A DNA stretch of 6,893 bases from Chitinophagaceae bacterium (GTDB taxonomy: Bacteria > Bacteroidota > Bacteroidia > Chitinophagales > Chitinophagaceae). Shown piece by piece: positions 1 through 6,295 of this stretch (positions within the stretch are counted from its first letter, which is position 1; each line of letters opens with the position of its first letter). Made by a program: the position numbers and the translations under genes. The notes beneath the pieces are model-generated. The model was not told where the DNA came from. It saw only the letters and a list, made by a program, of their open reading frames with translations, and searched no databases. The stretch is taken from the NCBI GenBank assembly GCA_023251335.1, contig JAHEZA010000135.1:1-6893 (forward strand). The letters are read 5' to 3'.

Positions 1-933
1 CTTTTTTTGATTTGCTTCTTTGGGGTTTTAAATGCACAAAATTATCCCAATAGCTATACTGACGGAAAATATATAACCGTAAACGGAGCAAAATTATATG
101 TTGTACCAGTGGGCCATGGTGATCCATTAATAATCATTCCGGGTGGCCCGGGCGGTGCTCATCCTGGTTACCGGGTCTTTGATACGTTGGCAAAAGATAA
201 TGAGATCATTTACTATGATGCATTTGGAAGAGGAAAAAGTGATACTGCCAAAGATGTAAAAGAATACACATTGGAAAGAGATATTGAAGATGTAGAAGGT
301 TTACGAAAGGCGCTGCATTTTGATAAACTAAATGTTTTGGGCCATTCGTATGGGGGATTAGTGGCACAAGGTTATGCGCTGAAATATCCTGAACACGTAA
401 ACCATCTCATTCTTGCCAATACTTTTCACAGTTATCTCATGTGGCAGGCGAATGATGACAACAGTAATCATGAAATAAAAACCAATTATCCCGAAGTTTG
501 GGATTCGTTAATGATAATTCGCGAAGCGGGAGCTGTATCAAGCGATCCGGTACATCAGAGATTATATAGTAAAGTTCCTTACGGATTTTTATATGCCTAT
601 AATCCCAATAATTTTTTAAGTCGTGGGCGCAAACCGTATCCTAATTCTTTCAATTCAAAATTATATTATCAAATGGTAGGCAGAGACGGAGATTTTATTG
701 TAGGAAGTGATATCGGAAGTTTTGATTACAGAAAAGAACTGAAAAATTTAAAAATGCCTGTTCTGATTTACGGAGGTAGGTACGATCGCGTGGCGGTACC
801 AGTGATGATGGAGAAATATAAAGAATATTGTCCACAGGCAAAATTTGTGATGTTTGAAAGATCTGGTCACAATCCGCAGATAGAACAACCTGATGAACTC
901 TTTCCTTTAATTGAGAATTTTTTGCATCCTTAA
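1..933 (+). CDS. Secreted alpha/beta hydrolase, proline iminopeptidase-like (S33 type), 5'-truncated
   Basis: The reading frame is open to the left edge, so the true start lies outside the window; the TTG at 7 should not be taken as the start. The visible N-terminus is a hydrophobic stretch ending in Leu-Asn-Ala-Gln, which looks like the end of a signal peptide, so the enzyme is probably exported. Numbering from the codon at 7, the fold's landmarks are in order: an oxyanion-loop motif PGGPGG (about 45-50), the strand and turn YYDAFGRGKSD (69-79), the nucleophile elbow GHSYGG with Ser114, the acid Asp260 in GGRYD, and the catalytic His288 in SGHNPQ. A cap region lies between about 140 and 235. 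The PGGPGG loop and GRGKSD turn are typical of proline iminopeptidases and related S33 enzymes, which release N-terminal residues from short peptides. The actual substrate cannot be read from the sequence; other amide or ester hydrolases share this fold. It converges on the M28 peptidase gene. Confidence 0.88.
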   Translation, partial: LFLICFFGVLNAQNYPNSYTDGKYITVNGAKLYVVPVGHGDPLIIIPGGPGGAHPGYRVFDTLAKDNEIIYYDAFGRGKSDTAKDVKEYTLERDIEDVEGLRKALHFDKLNVLGHSYGGLVAQGYALKYPEHVNHLILANTFHSYLMWQANDDNSNHEIKTNYPEVWDSLMIIREAGAVSSDPVHQRLYSKVPYGFLYAYNPNNFLSRGRKPYPNSFNSKLYYQMVGRDGDFIVGSDIGSFDYRKELKNLKMPVLIYGGRYDRVAVPVMMEKYKEYCPQAKFVMFERSGHNPQIEQPDELFPLIENFLHP

Positions 934-944
934 GTGATCTAAAG

Positions 945-990
945 AAGGCTGATTTTTTTATTCAGAAAAATTCAGCCTTTTAATTTAAAA
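945..990. terminator. Hairpin terminator between convergent genes
   Basis: AAGGCTGA (945-952) pairs perfectly with TCAGCCTT (972-979). The pairing can continue inward as TTTTT (953-957) with AAAAA (966-970), separated by one bulged base. A T-rich tail (978-987) follows on the plus strand, as expected for the end of the hydrolase gene. On the minus strand only three Ts follow the stem, so activity toward the M28 gene is less certain. It lies in the 82-base gap between two converging stop codons. Confidence 0.7.
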
Positions 991-1015
991 AGCGATAAAA
1001 AATTTTTATTTCAAA

Positions 1016-2590
1016 TTAAAATCTGCTTTCTCCTCTGGGTTTGGGCAATTCTTTTCTCGGAATTTTTTGATCTCTCATCGCTGCATCATATACAAACGCT
1101 GCCACGATGGTAGCAGCCTGTTTCAGATCGTCTTCAATCAAATGGTCGTAACTGTCCATATTGCTGTGATGGGTTCTGGTGCTATATTCTATTGGGTCCT
1201 GGATAAACTGAAATCCGGGTAATCCCACTGCATCAAAAGATAAATGATCAGTGCCTCCGGTGTTTTGTATAGTAACTGTTTTAGCGTCAAGATCGTTGAA
1301 TGGGGCGAACCATTGTTGAAAAATATTTCGTGCCGCTTCATTACCCTGGAGATAAATGCCACGGATTTTCCCGGTGCCGTTATCTAAATTAAAATAGACA
1401 GAAAAATTATCATGTGCAGGCAATAACTTCATCGTGGCGGGATCTCCAAAAGTCTTCTTTACATAACCTCTTGATCCCAGTAAACCTTCCTCTTCTCCAC
1501 TCCACAAAGCAATACGGATGGTTCTTTTTGGTTGTACTCCTATCGCTTTTAAAATACGAACAGCTTCCATCATCACACAAGAGCCGGCAGCATTGTCGGT
1601 AGCTCCATCAGCGCCATGCCATGAATCCAGATGACCGCCGAGCATAACTACTTCATCTTTTAAATTCTTATCCGTGCCAGGTATTTCAGCGATCACATTG
1701 TATCCCTTAGCATCATTCGTTTGAAATGTTGTTTTTACATCTACGTCCATTTTTACGGGCATATTATTTTTCAACAAACGAACAATCATATTATAGTCTT
1801 CAAGGCCAATAGCGATATCTAAAAAATTAGCAGGGTCACTGATTTTATAAGCGCCCGCCTGTTGTACAAAGATAGTTCCATCATGGTTCCTGGGACTGGA
1901 GCTTAAGATTGCTACCGCACCTTCCTGCTCTGCCAATTCCTTTAATGTAGCAAGCATTGCTCTTGTACCACCCATTTGTCCTCTGAATCTTTCACGTCTT
2001 CTACGCATAGCAGCAGTATCTTCAGGTTCTAATTGAGAGTCATTCATTTTTTGTAATTCCTCGTCTGAGTAACGCACCGCGTCCGGTTTGAAGTTTTGAT
2101 GATAGTTTTCCAGATTATCCAGTATCAAAATTTTATCTTTTAGTTTACCGCGATAGGCATCCAATGAAGCCGAATCTTTGGCAGAGATTAAAAGCACTTC
2201 CCCACTTTGCAAACCGTTGGTCCCTGCTGTCCAGGTTTTTGGGTAGGCGGATATAGATCTATACCAAGGTGAAGAAATCGCTACATATGATTTTTCGAGT
2301 TCCCATCCTTTCCCAAAATCTCCCCATGCATCTAATTTGGAATTTTGCAATCCCCATTGGATCAATTGGTCTTTGGCATAATTAGCTGCCCGCATAAACC
2401 CGGGTGAATTGGTGACCCTCGGGCCACTGATTTCAGTAAGATGGAATGCGATATCCATTACTTTGGAATTTTGGAATCCTTCGTTCCTGATCTTCTCCAT
2501 CACGTTCCGATCAATATTTTCGGATTGGGCAAAAATGAAGACTGGTAACACAAACACAATAAAAAATAAAGAAGATTTAATAAATTTCAT
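1016..2590 (-). CDS. Secreted M28-family zinc metallopeptidase with PA domain (carboxypeptidase Q-like)
   Basis: The frame opens at 2662, but the Met at 2590 is chosen because it begins a textbook signal peptide: a Lys-containing start, a hydrophobic core and an FAQ end (residues 1-22). The longer form would bury this 24 residues in. The mature protein has an N-terminal helical part, a PA (protease-associated) domain at roughly 125-260, then the M28 catalytic domain. From the 2590 start, the di-zinc ligands are visible: His320 and Asp322 region (GGHLDS), Asp332 (ATDN), Glu367 with catalytic Glu366 in SGEEEGLLGS, Asp403 (FNLDNG) and His449 (GGTDHLSF). At about 525 residues it has the usual size for PA-containing M28 aminopeptidases and dipeptidases. 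An Arg-rich patch (RRRRERFR, about 196-203) interrupts the PA region. Family knowledge suggests an exported exopeptidase that releases amino acids from peptides; the exact specificity is unknown. It is transcribed divergently from dps. Confidence 0.93.
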   Translation of the reverse strand: MKFIKSSLFFIVFVLPVFIFAQSENIDRNVMEKIRNEGFQNSKVMDIAFHLTEISGPRVTNSPGFMRAANYAKDQLIQWGLQNSKLDAWGDFGKGWELEKSYVAISSPWYRSISAYPKTWTAGTNGLQSGEVLLISAKDSASLDAYRGKLKDKILILDNLENYHQNFKPDAVRYSDEELQKMNDSQLEPEDTAAMRRRRERFRGQMGGTRAMLATLKELAEQEGAVAILSSSPRNHDGTIFVQQAGAYKISDPANFLDIAIGLEDYNMIVRLLKNNMPVKMDVDVKTTFQTNDAKGYNVIAEIPGTDKNLKDEVVMLGGHLDSWHGADGATDNAAGSCVMMEAVRILKAIGVQPKRTIRIALWSGEEEGLLGSRGYVKKTFGDPATMKLLPAHDNFSVYFNLDNGTGKIRGIYLQGNEAARNIFQQWFAPFNDLDAKTVTIQNTGGTDHLSFDAVGLPGFQFIQDPIEYSTRTHHSNMDSYDHLIEDDLKQAATIVAAFVYDAAMRDQKIPRKELPKPRGESRF

Positions 2591-2753
2591 GTGAGTAAAT
2601 TTTAATGCTTTGTTAGAAAATAGTTTTTGGCGAAATGTTTTTAAAAGTAGCACATCTTGCAATGTTTTACTTTACTATTTTTTATATTTTACTTAATTTG
2701 GCATTCATATTGCGTTGAAAGTGATATATTTTTAATTAAAAAGAATAAAGATT

Positions 2754-3260
2754 ATGGCAAAGAATACAAAAACAAAAGACAGTTTAAACACAGGCATTTC
2801 CAGTGCTAACAGCAAAAAAGTAGCAGACGCGTTGAACCAGGTGCTCGCAGATGAATTTATACTTTATACAAAAACGTTGAAATTCCATTGGAATATTGAA
2901 GGAAGAGATTTTCATGCGTTGCATTTATTCCTCGATGATCAATATCAGCAACTTCAAACCATCATAGATTCCGTTGCCGAGCGTGTAAGAAAAGTGGGGC
3001 ATTTTGCGATTGGCAGTATGAAGGAATTTCTTGCGGAGGCTTCGTTAAAGGAACATGCGGCCACCACTTCAGTATCAGAATCCATGCTTGCAGAATTAGT
3101 CTCGGATCATGATGCCCTGATAAGAAAGACACGGACTTTAATTGACGATTTCGATAAGAAATTTGATGATAAAGGAAGTTCGGATTTTATTACCGGTATT
3201 ATGAAGGAACACGAAAAGATGGCGTGGATGCTGAGATCCAGTGTGCCAAACGCGAGGTAA
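2754..3260 (+). CDS. dps: Dps-type DNA-binding ferritin-like protein (mini-ferritin)
   Basis: Dps proteins form 12-subunit cages that oxidise Fe(II), usually with H2O2, and store it as ferric mineral, protecting DNA in the cytoplasm. At 168 residues the protein matches the usual length (E. coli Dps is 167). The intersubunit ferroxidase residues are all present with family spacing: His45 (in FHWN), His57 and Asp61 (in FHALHLFLDD), and Asp72 and Glu76 (in IDSVAER). The first 22 residues are polar and Lys-rich (AKNTKTKDS, then KK at 21-22), like the flexible tail that binds DNA in some Dps proteins; DNA binding here is inference. The start is preceded by an A-rich leader (AAAGAATAAAG) and no real Shine-Dalgarno. 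A poor promoter candidate is TATATTTT at 2725-2732, with TTG at 2698-2700. A strong terminator follows, so the gene is probably monocistronic. Confidence 0.95.
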   Translation: MAKNTKTKDSLNTGISSANSKKVADALNQVLADEFILYTKTLKFHWNIEGRDFHALHLFLDDQYQQLQTIIDSVAERVRKVGHFAIGSMKEFLAEASLKEHAATTSVSESMLAELVSDHDALIRKTRTLIDDFDKKFDDKGSSDFITGIMKEHEKMAWMLRSSVPNAR

Positions 3261-3291
3261 ATCAATCGTTTTTTCATCTTTTGAATCATTT

Positions 3292-3330
3292 AAAACCTTC
3301 CCGCAGATAAAAATCTGGGAAGGTTTTTTT
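3292..3330 (+). terminator. Rho-independent terminator of dps
   Basis: AAAACCTTCCC (3292-3302) is perfectly complementary to GGGAAGGTTTT (3317-3327), and an inner AGAT/ATCT pairing (3305-3308 with 3313-3316) can extend the stem. A run of seven Ts (3324-3330) follows the GC-containing stem. It begins 31 bases after the dps stop and separates dps from nhaD. Confidence 0.92.
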
Positions 3331-3420
3331 ATAGTAAACCAACAAAAAAATCAAGTTGCTGTTTATTCATTTTTGTAAATAAACTGCAGATTGCGTTTTT
3401 TTGTTTTACTTTCCCGAAAT

Positions 3421-3452
3421 TAGCCCGATTGAAGTTATTGGGGCTATCAATC
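3421..3452 (+). promoter_or_regulatory. Interleaved inverted repeats in the nhaD leader (candidate operator or RNA switch)
   Basis: Four 6-base blocks are arranged a-b-loop-a'-b'. TAGCCC (3421-3426) is complementary to GGGCTA (3441-3446), and GATTGA (3427-3432) is complementary to TCAATC (3447-3452), with an 8-base spacer (3433-3440). The two helices cross, so an RNA copy could form one hairpin or the other, or a strained pseudoknot-like fold. As DNA, either inverted repeat (14-base gap) could be a protein-binding site. The element ends 29 bases before the nhaD start. No convincing promoter was found near it, so whether it is transcribed is unknown. Confidence 0.35.
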
Positions 3453-3481
3453 TATTTTATTACGAGAATTATTTTTAAAAC

Positions 3482-4747
3482 ATGGCTGTTGTCATCACCA
3501 TTATCATTTTTATTTTAGGATACCTTGCTATCGCTTTTGAACATCCGCTTCGTCTTAATAAGGCGGCCTCCGCATTAATTACCGGTGTTTTATGCTGGAC
3601 CATTTTTGTGATACAAACAGATACTCCCAACACAGTCAGTGAAGAATTAGTGGGTCATCTGGGCGAAATATCTTCTATACTTTTTTTCCTGATGGGCGCA
3701 ATGACTATCGTTGAACTGATAGATTCTCATGGAGGCTTTAAAATTATTACATCAAAAATAGCTACTACAAGCAAGCCGAAATTTTTATTGATAATTGTTT
3801 TTCTCACGTTTTTTCTTTCCGCACTGCTGGATAATTTAACTACGGCAATTGTAATGACTTCGTTGTGTTCAAGATTATTGAGATCTAAAGAGGATAGGTT
3901 GTGGTTCGCAGGAATGATCATAATCGCAGCCAATGCCGGCGGTGCATGGTCGCCGTTAGGAGATGTCACTACAACCATGCTTTGGATTGGCGGACAGATT
4001 TCCGCGCTTAATATCATGAAAACATTAATTCTGCCAAGCCTGGCTGTAATTATTATTCCGGCGTTAATTATGATTGTCCGTTTTCGTGGCCAAACATTCA
4101 GCCGGGTGCAGCAAAGCGAAAGCACCGAAATCGAAAAAAAAGATGGGAAAATTATTCTTTACCTGGGAATTAGCCTTCTAATTTTCGTTCCGATATTTAA
4201 AACGATTACTCATCTTCCCCCGTTTATGGGAATGTTGCTGTCATTAGGCCTGATATGGGTGGTGGTGGCCTTTCTTCACAAAAAGAAGCCTGAGGAAGTG
4301 GTAAAACAATACAGTGTAGCACATGCATTGCAACGGATAGATACACAAAGCATTTTGTTTTTCCTCGGGATATTACTGGCGGTAACAGCGCTGCAATCTT
4401 TTGGAATACTTACTTCATTAGCAACATTTCTTAGCAGCACGCTCAAAAATAATTACCTGATAGGCACCGCATTGGGTTTGCTTTCTGCCGTGGTGGACAA
4501 TGTGCCGTTAGTTGCTGCATCGCAGGGGATGTATAGTTTATCAGATTTTCCAATGGATCATCCTTTTTGGGAATTCCTTGCTTTGGCCACAGGAACCGGG
4601 GGCAGTGCCATCATTATAGGATCCGCTGCAGGCGTGGCGGTGATGGGCATTGAACACGTTGACTTTATGTGGTATTTAAAGAGAATAAGCTGGCTCGCAT
4701 TGATTGGGTTTGCCGCTGGCATATTGGTATTTCTGTTGCAGTTGTAA
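3482..4747 (+). CDS. nhaD: Na+/H+ antiporter, NhaD family
   Basis: This is an inner-membrane secondary transporter of the ArsB/NhaD group that exchanges cytoplasmic Na+ or Li+ for protons. The 421-residue protein is almost wholly hydrophobic, with about 11-13 likely membrane segments and a short charged loop at about 207-222. Family landmarks appear as an inverted pair. In the first half are ALLDNLTTAIVM (Asp117-Asn118) and NAGGAWSPLGDVTTTMLW (151-168, with Ser157-Pro158 and Asp161). In the second half are AVVDNVPLVAA (Asp339-Asn340) and GTGGSAIIIGSAAGVA (371-386). The two DN-containing helix breaks and the following Gly/Ser-rich segments form the presumed ion-binding core. The start ATG follows a T/A-rich leader without a Shine-Dalgarno. 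The gene follows the dps terminator and precedes nhaA in the same direction, with no clear terminator between. Substrate preference is inferred from the family. Confidence 0.93.
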   Translation: MAVVITIIIFILGYLAIAFEHPLRLNKAASALITGVLCWTIFVIQTDTPNTVSEELVGHLGEISSILFFLMGAMTIVELIDSHGGFKIITSKIATTSKPKFLLIIVFLTFFLSALLDNLTTAIVMTSLCSRLLRSKEDRLWFAGMIIIAANAGGAWSPLGDVTTTMLWIGGQISALNIMKTLILPSLAVIIIPALIMIVRFRGQTFSRVQQSESTEIEKKDGKIILYLGISLLIFVPIFKTITHLPPFMGMLLSLGLIWVVVAFLHKKKPEEVVKQYSVAHALQRIDTQSILFFLGILLAVTALQSFGILTSLATFLSSTLKNNYLIGTALGLLSAVVDNVPLVAASQGMYSLSDFPMDHPFWEFLALATGTGGSAIIIGSAAGVAVMGIEHVDFMWYLKRISWLALIGFAAGILVFLLQL

Positions 4748-4797
4748 TTTGAGTTTAGCATGTAATTAATAACAGTTCTTTTTGCCGGCTGAAGTAA

Positions 4798-4974
4798 ATG
4801 AAAATCTTTATTATTTGTTTGTTTACTGTGTTTCTTACAATTGTTTGCATTCTTTATTCGTGGCCTATTTCAGATTTTGTTTTCTTACCCCGTTCATCTA
4901 ATTTTGCACGTCAATCAGGCGGATTTGTTTATTGTTCGGCCTGGGCAATTGATGGAAAGTTGATTCAACTTTAA
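4798..4974 (+). CDS. Doubtful small ORF, 58 aa, one predicted membrane segment
   Basis: An ATG-started ORF between the two antiporter genes encodes a hydrophobic N-terminus (MKIFIICLFTVFLTIVCILY) followed by a polar tail of about 38 residues with no recognisable motif. For it: a Lys-then-hydrophobic start, a purine-rich stretch (GGCTGAAG) a few bases upstream, and a position between two membrane transporters. Against it: T-rich noncoding DNA easily encodes such hydrophobic stretches, the best nhaA promoter sits inside it, and its last codons lie in a palindrome. Probably not a gene, but a small membrane protein cannot be excluded. Confidence 0.18.
   Translation: MKIFIICLFTVFLTIVCILYSWPISDFVFLPRSSNFARQSGGFVYCSAWAIDGKLIQL
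4877..4906 (+). promoter_or_regulatory. Predicted Bacteroidota-type promoter for nhaA
   Basis: TTG at 4877-4879 (within TTTTG) is followed by 19 bases and then TAATTTTG at 4899-4906. This matches the Bacteroidota -7 consensus TAnnTTTG exactly, with an acceptable distance to the -33 TTG. Transcription would start at about 4910-4914, giving nhaA an untranslated leader of nearly 190 bases. It would also drive metH, which follows nhaA closely. Confidence 0.6.
4956..4972. repeat. Palindrome in the nhaA leader
   Basis: AAAGTTGATTCAACTTT has two perfectly complementary 8-base halves around a single central T. In RNA it would form a 7-bp hairpin with a 3-base loop. It lies about 45-60 bases downstream of the predicted nhaA transcription start, where it could be a repressor operator or a leader hairpin. 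No T-run follows, so it is not a terminator. Confidence 0.55.
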
Positions 4975-5075
4975 CTGAACTAATAAACGAAACCATTCTG
5001 CATCATTCTACAGGATCAAAAATTTCGTTTAACATCTTTTAATGTTTCAGCTTTTTTAAGAAATTTTTTTTTTAA

Positions 5076-5088
5076 AATATCGGATATT
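5076..5088. repeat. Short palindrome just upstream of nhaA start
   Basis: AATATC and GATATT flank a single G, giving a perfect 13-base palindrome that ends 12 bases before the nhaA ATG. It falls where the ribosome or a regulator would bind. As RNA it would be a weak AU-rich hairpin, so a DNA-binding role is as likely as a structural one, and chance is possible in such AT-rich sequence. Confidence 0.35.
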
Positions 5089-5100
5089 AAATGAGCATTC

Positions 5101-6279
5101 ATGCTTGAAAGGAAATTAACTAAGGCATTTAACGAATTTTTCGAAGGGGAGAAAGGTGGAATACTTCTTATCGTATGCACGCTTATTTCACTTTTGATTG
5201 CCAACTCTTCATTTAGCGAAAGTTATTCCAGCTTTTGGCATCATTATGTTGGCGGCTTAAGCATTGAGCATTGGGTGAATGACGGGTTAATGGCGATCTT
5301 TTTTTTCGTAATCGGGTTGGAATTAAAAAGAGAAGTTTTGGTGGGTGAACTCTCTGATACTAAAAGCGCGATGCTCCCGGTATTTGCCGCTTTAGGCGGG
5401 ATGTTGATCCCCGCTGCTATTTATATTTTCCTGAATTATGGAACTGTTACTCAGTCCGGTTTCGGCATTCCCATGGCCACAGATATCGCCTTTGCCGTCA
5501 GCATTCTTTCTCTATTAGGGAACCGTGTTTCGCCTTCTTTAAAAATATTATTGATGGCCATTGCTGTGATAGACGACCTCGGCGCAATTTTGATTATTGC
5601 AATATTTTACACGACTGCATTATCATTGATTAATTTATTATTCGTTCTCATAATTTTAGGAATTTTTTTTTTCCTAACCCGGTTTAAAATTAATTATCTC
5701 ATCATTTATATCATTGGGGGAATAGCGATGTGGTATTTCATGCTTCAGTCAGGAGTCCATTCTACCCTGGCAGGCATTCTATTGGCCTTTGTAATTCCGT
5801 TTGGCAACGGCGAAAAAGAATCGCTGGCTATTCGAATAGAACATTGGCTTCACAGGCCGGTGTCATTGGTTATTCTTCCAATTTTCGCATTGGCCAATAC
5901 CGCCATTGTGTTTTCCGAAGGTTGGGATACTGGTCTAACTACACATGGGAGTATCGGCATTCTGGCCGGATTGATAATTGGGAAACCACTGGGTGTTTTC
6001 TTATTTAGTTTTATTGCAGTTTCAATAGGAGTAACCACTTTGCCATCTGATTTAAAATGGAAACATGTTTTAGGAGTTGGCTCCTTAGCGGGTATCGGCT
6101 TTACGATGTCTATTTTTATAACATTATTGGCATACCAGGATGTGGCATTAATAACTGAAACAAAAATAGCAGTTTTACTTGCTTCACTGACATCTGGAAT
6201 TTTAGGTTATGTATGGCTTCGATATACTTTAAAAAACAATAACAATTCAGCTATTGAAAAATTAGAAATACCTGATTAA
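5101..6279 (+). CDS. nhaA: Na+/H+ antiporter NhaA
   Basis: NhaA is an electrogenic inner-membrane antiporter that exports one Na+ or Li+ for two H+, protecting against sodium and alkaline stress. The 392-residue length matches E. coli NhaA (388). Signature segments are present in order: an amphipathic N-terminus followed by GGILLI (19-24), [19 protein letters not shown] (60-78), ATDIAFA (126-132, with Asp128), IDDLGA (157-162, with the ion-binding pair Asp158-Asp159), [11 protein letters not shown] (215-225, with His220 matching the E. coli pH-sensing His225), GKPLG (294-298, with Lys295 matching E. coli Lys300) and [10 protein letters not shown] (331-340). No key residue is missing. The ATG at 5101 aligns well with the family N-terminus; the ATG at 5091 is out of frame. 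A promoter and structured leader lie upstream, and metH begins 16 bases after the stop. Confidence 0.97.
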   Translation: MLERKLTKAFNEFFEGEKGGILLIVCTLISLLIANSSFSESYSSFWHHYVGGLSIEHWVNDGLMAIFFFVIGLELKREVLVGELSDTKSAMLPVFAALGGMLIPAAIYIFLNYGTVTQSGFGIPMATDIAFAVSILSLLGNRVSPSLKILLMAIAVIDDLGAILIIAIFYTTALSLINLLFVLIILGIFFFLTRFKINYLIIYIIGGIAMWYFMLQSGVHSTLAGILLAFVIPFGNGEKESLAIRIEHWLHRPVSLVILPIFALANTAIVFSEGWDTGLTTHGSIGILAGLIIGKPLGVFLFSFIAVSIGVTTLPSDLKWKHVLGVGSLAGIGFTMSIFITLLAYQDVALITETKIAVLLASLTSGILGYVWLRYTLKNNNNSAIEKLEIPD

Positions 6280-6295
6280 AATAATATTAAAACAA

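Larger units (their letters stand above)
4748..5100 (+). other. 353-base nhaD-nhaA intergenic region with promoter and structured leader
   Basis: No firmly supported gene lies here. No terminator for nhaD is evident. From left to right it holds a doubtful 58-codon ORF (4798-4974) and a well-matched Bacteroidota promoter (4877-4906). The roughly 190-base leader follows. Its first hairpin has two 5-bp arms (TCAAT 4911-4915 with ATTGA 4948-4952, and CAGGC 4916-4920 with GCCTG 4939-4943). A palindrome follows at 4956-4972. Next is a 9-bp long-loop stem (TAAACGAAA 4984-4992 with TTTCGTTTA 5023-5031), whose loop contains CATTCT twice (4994-4999 and 5004-5009). A small hairpin (AACAT 5031-5035 with ATGTT 5042-5046), a run of ten Ts (5064-5073) and a palindrome (5076-5088) complete it. 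The density of pairings suggests regulation of nhaA, but no known riboswitch class was recognised. Confidence 0.5.

Noticed and set aside
7..9. TTG as the start of the first gene
   Set aside because: The frame stays open to base 1 and the signal peptide is already under way, so the start is outside the window.
2698..2732. Promoter for dps (TTG 2698-2700, TATATTTT 2725-2732)
   Set aside because: The -7 box lacks its final G and the 24-base spacing is long; it was kept only as a note in the dps entry.
3447..3452. TCAATC shared between the nhaD leader and the nhaA leader (4911-4916) as a common regulator site
   Set aside because: The same hexamer also occurs just after the dps stop (3262-3267) and inside the M28 gene, so it is probably background frequency.
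3727..4125. 132-codon minus-strand ORF inside nhaD, and shorter antisense or frame-shifted ORFs in the M28, dps, nhaD and nhaA genes (e.g. 1414-1602, 2409-2594, 3107-3289, 4558-4761, 5730-6008, 5850-6038)
   Set aside because: They lie wholly or mostly within strongly supported genes in other frames, have no recognisable domains, and read like reverse or shifted copies of hydrophobic codons.
5042..5073. Attenuator-type terminator ahead of nhaA (small hairpin then T10)
   Set aside because: The hairpin at 5031-5046 is AT-rich, only 5 bp, and separated by 17 bases from the T run, so it does not look like a working intrinsic terminator.
5016..5204. 62-codon minus-strand ORF across the nhaA start
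   Set aside because: It overlaps the well-supported nhaA N-terminus and the leader, shows no motif, and its low-complexity Lys/Phe end comes from the A/T tracts.
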